A stretch of 64,000 bases of DNA from an uncultured Opitutia bacterium (GTDB lineage Bacteria; Verrucomicrobiota; Verrucomicrobiia; Opitutales; Opitutaceae): positions 1 through 64,000 of the forward strand of contig CAIQKV010000044.1 of the NCBI GenBank assembly GCA_903872505.1, in the 5' to 3' direction. Positions 27,928-34,865 of the stretch are shown here, in pieces. A model generated the notes under the pieces. The model did not search any database, had not been told where the DNA came from, and was given only the letters and a program-made list of their open reading frames with translations. The position numbers were made by a program, and so were the translations under genes. Numbering within the stretch: position 1 is the stretch's first letter; each line of letters begins with the position of its first letter.

Positions 27928-28560
27928 ATGTCCGCCATCGACGAAGGCATTGTCCGCGAGTATTTTGAGCAGAACGGCTTCCTGGTCCGCCAGGCCCGCA
28001 AGTACCAGGTGTCGGCGCGGCGGAAGACCGGCGAGGAGGAGATCGACCTCGTGGTCTTCAACCCGGCGTGGCGGCGCGGGTCGAGGAAGCCCGATTTCTT
28101 CCTGTTTTCCAACGAGCTGGCGTTCGTCCACAAGGCGATCGTGGCGGTGAAGGGCTGGCACACGGGGGTGTTCACGCCGGCCACGCTCAAGAGCAGCCCG
28201 GAGATCTTCCGCTTCCTCGAGGAGAACGTGCTGAAGGAGATCTCGCGCTACTTTCCGGCTGAGTCGCCAGAGGAGGGCGGCGGCGAGCTGACCAAGATCC
28301 TCGTGCTGCCGAGCTTGCCGACGGCCGAGCCGTTCCGGACGCAGAGCGTCGAGCTGCTGAAGGCGCATGGCATCGACGCCATCATCTCGTTCCGCGCCAT
28401 GCTCATCGACATCCTCGAAAAAATCGAAATCAACCAGAACTACAGCAAGAGCGACACGCTGCAGGTCATGCGGATTTTGAAGAACTACGACCTGCTGAAG
28501 GATGCGCAGCTCGACATGTTTCCCGACCGAGCGGCGGCCGCACGCCGGACGAAGGCCTGA
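27928..28560 (+). CDS. Conserved-looking protein with PD-(D/E)XK-like N-terminal fold
   Basis: 210 residues. The N-terminal part runs EGIVREYFEQNGFLVRQARKYQ, EEEIDLVVFNP, then AIVAVKGWHTGVF. The spacing of acidic EID and the later V-x-VKG strand resembles a restriction-endonuclease-like core (helix-strand-D, then xXK), but the canonical (D/E)XK Glu is a Val here, so activity is doubtful. The C-terminus (RAMLIDILEKIEINQNYSKSDTLQVMRILKNYDLL) is helical. It sits between aroB and lpxA with 32- and 5-base gaps, so it is co-transcribed with core genes and unlikely to be a selfish nuclease. Function unknown. Confidence 0.7.
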   Translation: MSAIDEGIVREYFEQNGFLVRQARKYQVSARRKTGEEEIDLVVFNPAWRRGSRKPDFFLFSNELAFVHKAIVAVKGWHTGVFTPATLKSSPEIFRFLEENVLKEISRYFPAESPEEGGGELTKILVLPSLPTAEPFRTQSVELLKAHGIDAIISFRAMLIDILEKIEINQNYSKSDTLQVMRILKNYDLLKDAQLDMFPDRAAAARRTKA

Positions 28561-28565
28561 CCGCG

Positions 28566-29327
28566 ATGCCCACGGTCATTCATCCCACGGCGATCGTGGA
28601 AAAAGGCGCGCAGCTCGGCGCGGATTGCGAGATCATGGCGGGCGCGATCGTCACGCGGCACTGCGTGCTGGGCGACCGGGTGGTGGTGCACCCCTACGTC
28701 GTGCTCGGCGGCGACCCGCAGTACCTGAAATTTGACCGCGCGATCGCCTCGGGCGTGCGCATCGGCGCCGGCACGGTCCTCCGTGAGCACGTGACCATCA
28801 ACCGCTCGATCCAGCCCGGGGGCTTCACCACGATCGGGGACGGGTGCTTTTTCATGGCGGCGAGCCACGCCGCGCACGACTGCGCAGTGGGCAACCAGGT
28901 CGTGCTGGCCAACGGGGCGCTGCTGGCCGGCCACGTGAGCGTGGGCGACCACACCTTTTTTGGGGGCGGCGCGGCGGTGCACCAATTCACCCGCATCGGC
29001 GAGAGCGTGATGGTCGCCGGCCACGCATCGATCACCCGCGACGTGCCGCATTTCACGATGGTGGCGGAGCGCGACGACGTGATCGGTTTCAATCTGGTCG
29101 GCCTGAAGCGCCGCGGGTTCAGCCGCGCGGCGATGGTCGAGCTGAAGTCGGCCTACCACGACGTCTATTTCACGCCGGGCAACATCCGCACGGTCGCGGC
29201 GGCGGTGCTCGCCACCGGCCGGTTCACTACGCCCGAGGCCCGGCGGTTCCTGGAGTTCTTCGCGGGCGGCAAGCGCAGTTTCGCCCGGGCGCGCCGGGCG
29301 GCCGCGGAAGAGCACGATGCGAGCTAG
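28566..29327 (+). CDS. lpxA: Acyl-ACP--UDP-N-acetylglucosamine O-acyltransferase
   Basis: 253 residues of left-handed beta-helix hexapeptide repeats (IHPTAIVEKGAQLGADCEIMAGAIV). LpxA hallmarks are GGDPQYLKF, the INRSIQPGGFTTIGDG region and the catalytic His in FFMAASHAAHDCAVGNQ, followed by the helical C-domain. It adds the first acyl chain to UDP-GlcNAc in lipid A synthesis in the cytoplasm. Its stop overlaps the pdxA start by 11 bases. No lpxC/fabZ next to it, unlike many Gram-negatives. Confidence 0.93.
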   Translation: MPTVIHPTAIVEKGAQLGADCEIMAGAIVTRHCVLGDRVVVHPYVVLGGDPQYLKFDRAIASGVRIGAGTVLREHVTINRSIQPGGFTTIGDGCFFMAASHAAHDCAVGNQVVLANGALLAGHVSVGDHTFFGGGAAVHQFTRIGESVMVAGHASITRDVPHFTMVAERDDVIGFNLVGLKRRGFSRAAMVELKSAYHDVYFTPGNIRTVAAAVLATGRFTTPEARRFLEFFAGGKRSFARARRAAAEEHDAS

Positions 29328-30240
29328 GCTGGCCATCACGTGCGGGGACCCGGCGGGGGTCGGCCCGGAAATCATCGCCAACTGGCTCGCGGCGAACCCC
29401 GCCGAGGCGGCGGACACGGCGGTGATCGGACCGGCGCGCTGGCTCGCCACCCTGGTGGCCCCGGCGCAAATGATCCCGGTGGGGCTGGAGGATTTTTCCG
29501 CGACGCCGGGCCAGCCGACGGCCGACGGCGCGCTGGTGGCGTGGGCGGCGATGGAGCGGGCGGCGCAGGGCTGCAAGTCCGGGGAGTTTGCCGGCGTCGT
29601 GACCGGGCCGGTCAGCAAGGAGTGGCTCGCGCGCATCGGGTATCCGTTTCCCGGGCAGACGGAGTTTTTCGCCGCGCGCTGGGGCGGCGAGCCGACGATG
29701 GGTTTTTGCGGCGGCCGGTTGCGCGTGGCGCTGGCCACGTGGCATGTGCCGCTGTTCGAGGTCGGGCGGCTGCTCGGGCCGCACCTGCTGCACCGGACGG
29801 TCCGGGCGGCCCACGAGCTGGCGCAGGCCGACGGCGTGGCCCGGCCGCGCATCGGCGTGTGCGGGCTCAATCCCCACGCGGGCGAGGGCGGGCTGCTCGG
29901 CTACGAGGAGCGAGACCTGCTCAATCCCGCGCTGGACCACCTGCGGCCCGAGTTTCCCGAGCTGTCGCGCTGTGAGCCGGCCGACACGCTGTTCGCCCGG
30001 GCGCTGCGCGGCGAGTTCGACGTGGTGGTGGCGCTCTACCACGACCAGGGGCTCGCGCCGCTGAAGGCGGTCGATTTCGACGAGGCGGTGAACGTGACCC
30101 TCGGGCTGCCGTTCGTCCGGACCAGCCCGGACCATGGCACGGCCTTCGGCATCGCCGGCCAGGGCGTGGCGCGGACAACGAGCTTCACCAACGCGGTAAA
30201 GATGGCGCGGCGCTTGATAAAACGCCGGGCGGCGCGATAG
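29317..30240 (+). CDS. pdxA: 4-hydroxythreonine-4-phosphate dehydrogenase
   Basis: 307 residues. PdxA motifs: LAITCGDPAGVGPEIIANW at the start, VVTGPVSKEWLARIGYPFPGQTEFFA, ATWHVPLFEV, GLNPHAGEGGLLGYEE (zinc His) and VALYHDQGLAPLKAVDFDEAVNVTLGLPFVRTSPDHGTAF. It oxidises 4-phosphohydroxy-L-threonine for pyridoxal phosphate synthesis. Start overlaps the lpxA 3' end. Identity is clear; PdxA2-type relatives exist but this has full PdxA motifs. Confidence 0.94.
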   Translation: MRARLAITCGDPAGVGPEIIANWLAANPAEAADTAVIGPARWLATLVAPAQMIPVGLEDFSATPGQPTADGALVAWAAMERAAQGCKSGEFAGVVTGPVSKEWLARIGYPFPGQTEFFAARWGGEPTMGFCGGRLRVALATWHVPLFEVGRLLGPHLLHRTVRAAHELAQADGVARPRIGVCGLNPHAGEGGLLGYEERDLLNPALDHLRPEFPELSRCEPADTLFARALRGEFDVVVALYHDQGLAPLKAVDFDEAVNVTLGLPFVRTSPDHGTAFGIAGQGVARTTSFTNAVKMARRLIKRRAAR

Positions 30241-30250
30241 TCCCCGCTCC

Positions 30251-30631
30251 ATGCCCGACACCGCCACACTCACCGCCCTGCCCGAGGGCGTCCGCGAGGG
30301 GAACGAAAACCTCGTGCAGCTGACCGCGGCCGCCGGGGCGAAGGTGGCGGCGCTGACGGCCCGTGAAGGGCAGGGGGAGTTTCTGCGCGTCGCCATCCTG
30401 GGCGGCGGCTGCAACGGGCTGAGCTACAAGCTGAAGTTCACCCCCGCCCCGAAGCGCGGCGACATCCTGGTGCGCACGGCCGGCGTGCCGGTCGTGGTGG
30501 ACAGCAAGAGCGCGCTTTATCTCAAGGGTACCCGCCTGGACTATTCGAACGCGCTGGTGGCGGGCGGTTTCAAGTTCTCCAACCCCAACGCCAAGGCGAG
30601 CTGCTCCTGTGGCGAAAGCTTCAGTGTTTGA
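30251..30631 (+). CDS. A-type iron-sulfur carrier (HesB/IscA/ErpA family)
   Basis: 126 residues. The three conserved Cys are present: GGGCNGLSYKL and CSCGESF at the C-terminus. Such proteins carry [2Fe-2S] or [4Fe-4S] clusters to apo-targets. A 15-residue N-terminal extension precedes the fold. It is ten bases after pdxA and separate from the suf operon at 40697-45375. Which paralogue (IscA, ErpA or SufA) cannot be told by eye. Confidence 0.92.
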   Translation: MPDTATLTALPEGVREGNENLVQLTAAAGAKVAALTAREGQGEFLRVAILGGGCNGLSYKLKFTPAPKRGDILVRTAGVPVVVDSKSALYLKGTRLDYSNALVAGGFKFSNPNAKASCSCGESFSV

Positions 30632-30739
30632 GCCCAAACCGGGCGCGGGCGGGAACCAAGGGGCTAAATTGGTGTTGTCATCCCGGCACTTACCGGCGAA
30701 AAACCCCGCCCGACCTAGACACCAGACCCAACCTTATTG

Positions 30740-31399
30740 ATGGCCAATTCGTTCCCCTCCGCTGGTGGCAGCTCCCGCCCCGGCTCTTATCAGCGTCGCA
30801 ATGTCGACCCGTTCGCGGCCATCCGTCGCAACCACCGCATCAAGGTTCCCCAGGTCCGGGTGATCTCCCCCGAGGGCAAGCAGCTCGGCGTGATTGACAC
30901 CGCCAAGGCCGTCAACCTCGCGCTCGAGGTCGGGCTCGACCTCGTCGAGGTGGCGCCCAACGCCACGCCCCCAGTCTGCCGGATTATGGACTTCGGCAAG
31001 TACGTCTACGAGGAGCAGAAGAAGCACACCCACTCGAAGTCGACCGCGAGCAAGATCAAGGAGATCGAGTTCAGCGCGCGCATCGAGCAGAACGACTTTT
31101 TCACCAAGCTCCGGCACGCCGAGGAGTTCCTCGACCACGGCAACAAGGTGAAGCTCCGCTTGAAGTTCCGCGGCCGCGAGATGGCGCACACCGAGATCGG
31201 CTTCGACGTGATGAAGCGCGCGGTGAACGAGCTCGTGGGCATGGGCCATCCCGACGCCGACCCGAAGCTGATCGGGCGCAACATTCACGTCATGCTCACG
31301 CCGCTCCCCGTCAACAAGCGCAAGCTGAAGTGGCACATCAAGGACGACCAGCAGGCCGAGGGCGAGGACGAGGCCCCGGCCGCCGCATCCCCGGCCTGA
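30740..31399 (+). CDS. infC: Translation initiation factor IF-3
   Basis: 219 residues from the ATG at 30740; the track uses the TTG directly before it (TTGATG), and a rare-start context is possible since infC genes often use unusual starts. IF3-N: NHRIKVPQVRVISPEGKQLGVI; linker YVYEEQKKHTHSKSTASKIKEIEFSARIEQNDF; IF3-C follows with KVKLRLKFRGREMAH. An acidic Ala-rich tail ends the protein. It keeps 30S subunits free and checks initiator tRNA. The expected rpmI-rplT do not follow; a cell-wall amidase does. Confidence 0.97.
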   Translation: MANSFPSAGGSSRPGSYQRRNVDPFAAIRRNHRIKVPQVRVISPEGKQLGVIDTAKAVNLALEVGLDLVEVAPNATPPVCRIMDFGKYVYEEQKKHTHSKSTASKIKEIEFSARIEQNDFFTKLRHAEEFLDHGNKVKLRLKFRGREMAHTEIGFDVMKRAVNELVGMGHPDADPKLIGRNIHVMLTPLPVNKRKLKWHIKDDQQAEGEDEAPAAASPA

Positions 31400-31410
31400 G
31401 GCCCGGCCGC

Positions 31411-32559
31411 ATGTTCCCGGCGGCCTTACGTCTGGCGGCGTTCGCAGCGTGGGCGCCGGTTGTGCTGGCCGCCGCCGAGCCGGTGCCGCACGTCGCCCCC
31501 AGCCGGCCCGGTGCGGTCCCGACCAGTCCCGTCGCCGCGGCCAGCGGCCGGCGGGCGCTGCTGCCCGCCATCCGCATCGCCGGGGTGGACTACGTCGCGT
31601 GGCGCGAGGTCGCGGCGCTGCTCGGCATGAAGGTCACCTGGGTCGAATCCACCCGCCGGCTCACTCTGGCGGACGCGTCCGCCAAGGTGGAGCTGACGGC
31701 CGGCAGCCGCGAGGTCGCCCTCAACGGGCTGCGGCTCTTCCTGGGCAATCCCACGGTGCTGCGGGGCGGGGCGCTGTACGTCAGCCAGACCGATTTTGAG
31801 CGCAGCCTTCTGCCGCGGCTGCGCCCCGCGCTCCTCGGCGCGCCGCCCGCCCGCCCGCGGATCGTCGTCCTCGACCCGGGCCACGGCGGCATCGACCATG
31901 GCATGGAGAACAAGCAACTCGGGCTGCAGGAAAAGATCCTCACCCTCGACGTGGCCCAGCGGCTGAAAAAGCTGCTGGCGGCGCGCGGTTACACGGTGGT
32001 CCTGACCCGCGACGACGACCGCCAGCTGGGGCCGGACAAGCAGACGGATTTCCTGAAACGCGCGGACATCACCAACCGCGCCAAGGCGGACCTCTTCGTC
32101 AGCATTCATTTCAACTCGCTCTATCCCGACACCAAGACGAGCGGCACGGAGACCTACGCGTTCACGCCGCCGTTCCAGCGCTCGACGCGCGCGTGGAGCC
32201 CGGGCGAGGCCGACGATGTCGAGCACGACCAGGCCCCCGTGAACCGGTTTGACCCCTGGAGCGCGCTGCTGGCGCAAGCGATGCACCGCGAGGTCATTGA
32301 CACGCTCAAGACCTTCGACCGCGGGCAAAAGACGATGCATTCGGCGGTGCTGCGCGGGCTGAACTGCCCGGCCGTGCTCGTCGAATCTGTGTTCCTTTCC
32401 AACGACGCCGAGGCGCGGCACGCCGCGACCCCGGCCTACCGGCAGCAGATGGCCGAGGCGCTGGCCGCGGGCATTGGCGACTACGCGGAAACGCTGGGAA
32501 AACTGCAGCCGAAAGCCGCATTGCCGCCGGCCGCCCCAGCCCCATCCTCCTCTCCATGA
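31411..32559 (+). CDS. N-acetylmuramoyl-L-alanine amidase with copper amine oxidase-like N-domain
   Basis: 382 residues from the ATG at 31411, which opens a Sec signal (MFPAALRLAAFAAWAPVVLA); the track start 81 bases upstream is inside infC. Residues about 50-140 (VDYVAWREVAALLGMKVTWV, VALNGLRLFLGNPTVLRGGALYVS) fit the stalk-like copper-amine-oxidase N-terminal domain. The Amidase_3 domain follows: VVLDPGHGGIDHG (zinc His), the first metal Glu in LGLQEK, SIHFNS (second His) and the catalytic Glu in VLVESVFLSN. It cleaves the MurNAc-L-Ala bond in periplasmic peptidoglycan during division. Twelve bases after infC; overlaps the next gene by four. Confidence 0.9.
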   Translation: MFPAALRLAAFAAWAPVVLAAAEPVPHVAPSRPGAVPTSPVAAASGRRALLPAIRIAGVDYVAWREVAALLGMKVTWVESTRRLTLADASAKVELTAGSREVALNGLRLFLGNPTVLRGGALYVSQTDFERSLLPRLRPALLGAPPARPRIVVLDPGHGGIDHGMENKQLGLQEKILTLDVAQRLKKLLAARGYTVVLTRDDDRQLGPDKQTDFLKRADITNRAKADLFVSIHFNSLYPDTKTSGTETYAFTPPFQRSTRAWSPGEADDVEHDQAPVNRFDPWSALLAQAMHREVIDTLKTFDRGQKTMHSAVLRGLNCPAVLVESVFLSNDAEARHAATPAYRQQMAEALAAGIGDYAETLGKLQPKAALPPAAPAPSSSP

Positions 32560-33794
32560 AATCGACCCGCCTGATCCGTGCCGCGATCCTGGCCCTGCTC
32601 CTCGTTCCCGCCGCCGCGCTGCGGGCCTGGGATTACGAGGGCCACCGCATCGTCAACCAGCTCGCGCTCACCGCGCTGCCGAAGGAGTTCCCGGCGTTCG
32701 TGCACGAGCCCGCCGCCGCGGAGCGCATCGCCTTCCTGGCCGGCGAGCCCGACCGCTGGCGCAACACGGCCGACCTGCCGATCCAGAACTACAACGGCGT
32801 GGACCATTACCTCGACATGGAGGAGCTGGCCGAGGCGGGGCTCGATGCGCGCACAGTGCCGTCGCAGCGGTATCCCTTCGCCCTGGCGTTCGCCGCCGGC
32901 CGCGTGGCGCACGCGGACAAATTTCCCGCGATCGACCCGAAGAAAAACACCGACCACTCCCGCGAATGGACCGGCTTTGCGCCGTGGGCGATCGCGGAGT
33001 ATTACGGCAAGCTCAAGTCGGCCTTCTCCTACCTGAAGGCGTTCGAGGAGCTGGGCACGCCGGCGGAGGTCGCCAATGCGCAGGCCAACATCGTCTACCT
33101 GATGGGCGTGATGGGGCACTACGTCGGCGACTGCGCGCAGCCGCTGCACGCCACGGTCCACCACCACGGCTGGGCGGGGGCGAATCCGAACGGTTACACG
33201 ACCTGGCCGGGCATCCATGCCTGGGTCGATGGCGGACTCATCGCCAAGGCGGGGATCAAGACCGCGGCGCTCGCGCCCCGGGTCACGCCCGCGCCGGCGA
33301 TCGCGCTCACGCCGCAGGCCGACGGCCGGGACCCGCTGTTCGTCGCGGTGATGAATTACCTGCTGGAGACGGAGGCCACGGTCGAGCCGCTCTACCAGCT
33401 GGAGAAGGCCGGCAAGCTTGGCGATGAGCACGCCAAGACCCGCGCAACGGGCCCGGACATCCAGCCGGTCAGCCCGGAGGGCCAGGCCTTCGTCGAGGGC
33501 CAGCTGCTCAAGGGCGGCGAGATGCTCGGCGCGGTCTGGGTGACGGCGTGGCACAATGCGGCGCCGGACACCTACCTGCGTGCGTCGCTGCTCAAGCGGC
33601 AGGCGGCGGCGAGTCCGGTTGCCCCAAATCCTGCGGTGGAATATTGGGCCTCTGCCAAGTCATCCAAGCACTTGTATCACAAGTCGACCTGTGAGTGGGC
33701 CCAGAAGATCAAGGAATCGAACAAAGTCGTTTTTAAGTCGAAGGCGGAAGCGGAGGCGGGCGGTTATCATGCCTGCGAGACCTGCAAACCGTAA
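32556..33794 (+). CDS. Secreted S1/P1 nuclease-like protein with C-terminal Ada-type zinc-binding module
   Basis: 412 residues. A signal peptide (AAILALLLVPAAALRA) leaves Trp at the mature N-terminus (AWDYEGHRIV), as S1/P1 nucleases need the N-terminal Trp for zinc binding. Metal His/Asp residues appear in VDHYLD and HYVGDCAQPLHAT. The last 50 residues (SKHLYHKSTCEWAQKI...GYHACETCKP) match the small Cys4 Ada-like zinc-binding module that usually sits on other secreted nucleases. The pair suggests a scavenging enzyme that degrades single-stranded nucleic acid outside the cell. ATGA overlap with the amidase indicates coupled translation. Confidence 0.85.
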   Translation: MKSTRLIRAAILALLLVPAAALRAWDYEGHRIVNQLALTALPKEFPAFVHEPAAAERIAFLAGEPDRWRNTADLPIQNYNGVDHYLDMEELAEAGLDARTVPSQRYPFALAFAAGRVAHADKFPAIDPKKNTDHSREWTGFAPWAIAEYYGKLKSAFSYLKAFEELGTPAEVANAQANIVYLMGVMGHYVGDCAQPLHATVHHHGWAGANPNGYTTWPGIHAWVDGGLIAKAGIKTAALAPRVTPAPAIALTPQADGRDPLFVAVMNYLLETEATVEPLYQLEKAGKLGDEHAKTRATGPDIQPVSPEGQAFVEGQLLKGGEMLGAVWVTAWHNAAPDTYLRASLLKRQAAASPVAPNPAVEYWASAKSSKHLYHKSTCEWAQKIKESNKVVFKSKAEAEAGGYHACETCKP

Positions 33795-33848
33795 GGCCGA
33801 ATCCTGCCGCGGGAATTTTTCGGATCGCCGGAGGCGCGGACGCCGCGT

Positions 33849-34277
33849 CTAGGCTTTCCAGGCCAGCACCAGCGCGCCCGCGACGATCAGCAGGCCGCCG
33901 ATCCCGGTCCGGACCGTGAGCGTCTCGTGCAGGAACAGCGCGGCGAAGAGCAGCACGAAGACCACGCTGAGCTTGTCCACGGGCGCGACCTGCGAGGCCT
34001 GGCCGAGTTGCAGGGCGCGGAAATAGCACAGCCACGAGAGGCCCGTCGCGATCCCCGACAGCGCGAGGAAAAGCCAGGTGCGCCCGGTCAGTGTCGCCAG
34101 CGCGGCGGGCCGGGCCGTCACGAACGCGATGGCCCACGCAAAGCAGAGGATCACCGTCGTGCGGATCGCCGTGGCGAGGTTGGAGTCGACCCCGGCCACG
34201 CCGACCTTGGCGAGCACGGCGGTGGCGCCGGCGAAGACGGCGGAGAGGAGGGACCAGAAGATCCAGGAGTTGCTCAT
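33849..34277 (-). CDS. EamA-type half-size membrane transporter
   Basis: 142 residues from the ATG at 34277 (MSNSWIFWSLLSAVFAGATAVLAKVG); the track adds 37 residues from an antiframe of crcB. About five membrane helices with the DMT/EamA half-repeat pattern: FAGATAVLAKVGVAGVDSNLATAIR, GLSWLCYFRALQLGQASQVAPVDKLSVVF and GGLLIVAGALVL. Half-size members probably dimerise. Substrate unknown. It is eight bases after crcB and likely under the same fluoride riboswitch. Confidence 0.88.
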   Translation of the reverse strand: MSNSWIFWSLLSAVFAGATAVLAKVGVAGVDSNLATAIRTTVILCFAWAIAFVTARPAALATLTGRTWLFLALSGIATGLSWLCYFRALQLGQASQVAPVDKLSVVFVLLFAALFLHETLTVRTGIGGLLIVAGALVLAWKA

Positions 34278-34285
34278 GACGGGGA

Positions 34286-34678
34286 TCACCGCGCCGGTGC
34301 GAGCGCCACGGCCAGCAAATGGCCGAGCCAGACGCCGAGGAGGCACAAGACCACCGAGCCGGCCACGTACGCGCCGGCGCGCTGCCACTCGCCGATGCGC
34401 AGCAGGTTCAGGGCCTGCAGGCTGAAGGCCGAGAAGGTCGTGTAGCCGCCGCAGAGGCCGACCATGAAGAACGACCGCCCCTCCGGCGTGGTGAAAGGGC
34501 GCCAGCCGGGACCCGTGAGCGACGCGAAGAGGCCGATGAGGAGGCAGCCGCTGAAGTTCACCAGGAACGTGCCCCAGGGAAACTCCGTGTCGAGGCGGGC
34601 GGAAACGGACTCCGTCAGCCAGTGGCGGGCGACGCTGCCGAGCGCACCACCGAGTGCAATCCAGAGATAGACGATCAT
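34286..34678 (-). CDS. crcB: Fluoride channel Fluc/CrcB
   Basis: 130 residues from the ATG at 34678 (MIVYLWIALGGALGSVARHWL); the track overextends upstream through the riboswitch. Four helices. CrcB hallmarks are GGALGSVARHWL, FPWGTFLVNFSGCLLIGL (the Asn that lines the pore) and GLCGGYTTFSAFSLQALNLL with the GGxTTFS fluoride and sodium site. It exports fluoride down its gradient as a dual-topology dimer. A fluoride riboswitch in its leader supports the role. Confidence 0.96.
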   Translation of the reverse strand: MIVYLWIALGGALGSVARHWLTESVSARLDTEFPWGTFLVNFSGCLLIGLFASLTGPGWRPFTTPEGRSFFMVGLCGGYTTFSAFSLQALNLLRIGEWQRAGAYVAGSVVLCLLGVWLGHLLAVALAPAR

Positions 34679-34684
34679 GACGGG

Positions 34685-34711
34685 CCTGTTAATTGAAGTT
34701 GGAGTAACAGG
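34685..34711 (-). promoter_or_regulatory. SD-sequestering hairpin, expression platform of the fluoride riboswitch
   Basis: On the minus strand CCTGTTA pairs perfectly with TAACAGG. The 3' arm contains the only SD-like AGG, six bases before the crcB ATG. The 5' arm overlaps the end of the aptamer (ACTCCTG), so aptamer folding and SD sequestration would compete, implying translational control. Inference from base pairing only. Confidence 0.5.
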
Positions 34712-34770
34712 AGTCATCAGCGGGCGCGAGGCCGGCGGTTTACCCTTGCGGGAAGGCGGAATCCATCGCC
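34701..34770 (-). ncRNA. Fluoride riboswitch (crcB motif)
   Basis: Minus-strand leader of crcB. It starts GGCGATGG, has the pairing partner CCGCC, an extra small hairpin CCC-gcaa-GGG, then TAAACCGC and ends GCTGATGACTCCT. These blocks match the crcB consensus GGCGAUGG...CGCC...UAAxCGC...GCUGAUGACUCC. P1 pairing between GGATTC and GACTCC has one mismatch, slightly off consensus. Location directly before a fluoride channel gene makes the call strong. Confidence 0.85.
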
Positions 34771-34865
34771 GCGGTGGAGCCAAAGGCCCGCGGGGATTTT
34801 TGCAAGCCGGGCGAATCGGGCCTCGAAATTCCGCTCCCGCGCGGCACAGTCCCACGCCGTTGAGC

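Noticed and set aside
30632-30739. Possible L20-type autoregulatory leader before infC
   Set aside because: I see only weak GC hairpins (CCCGGCACTTACCGG) and no convincing pseudoknot pattern; rplT is not downstream.
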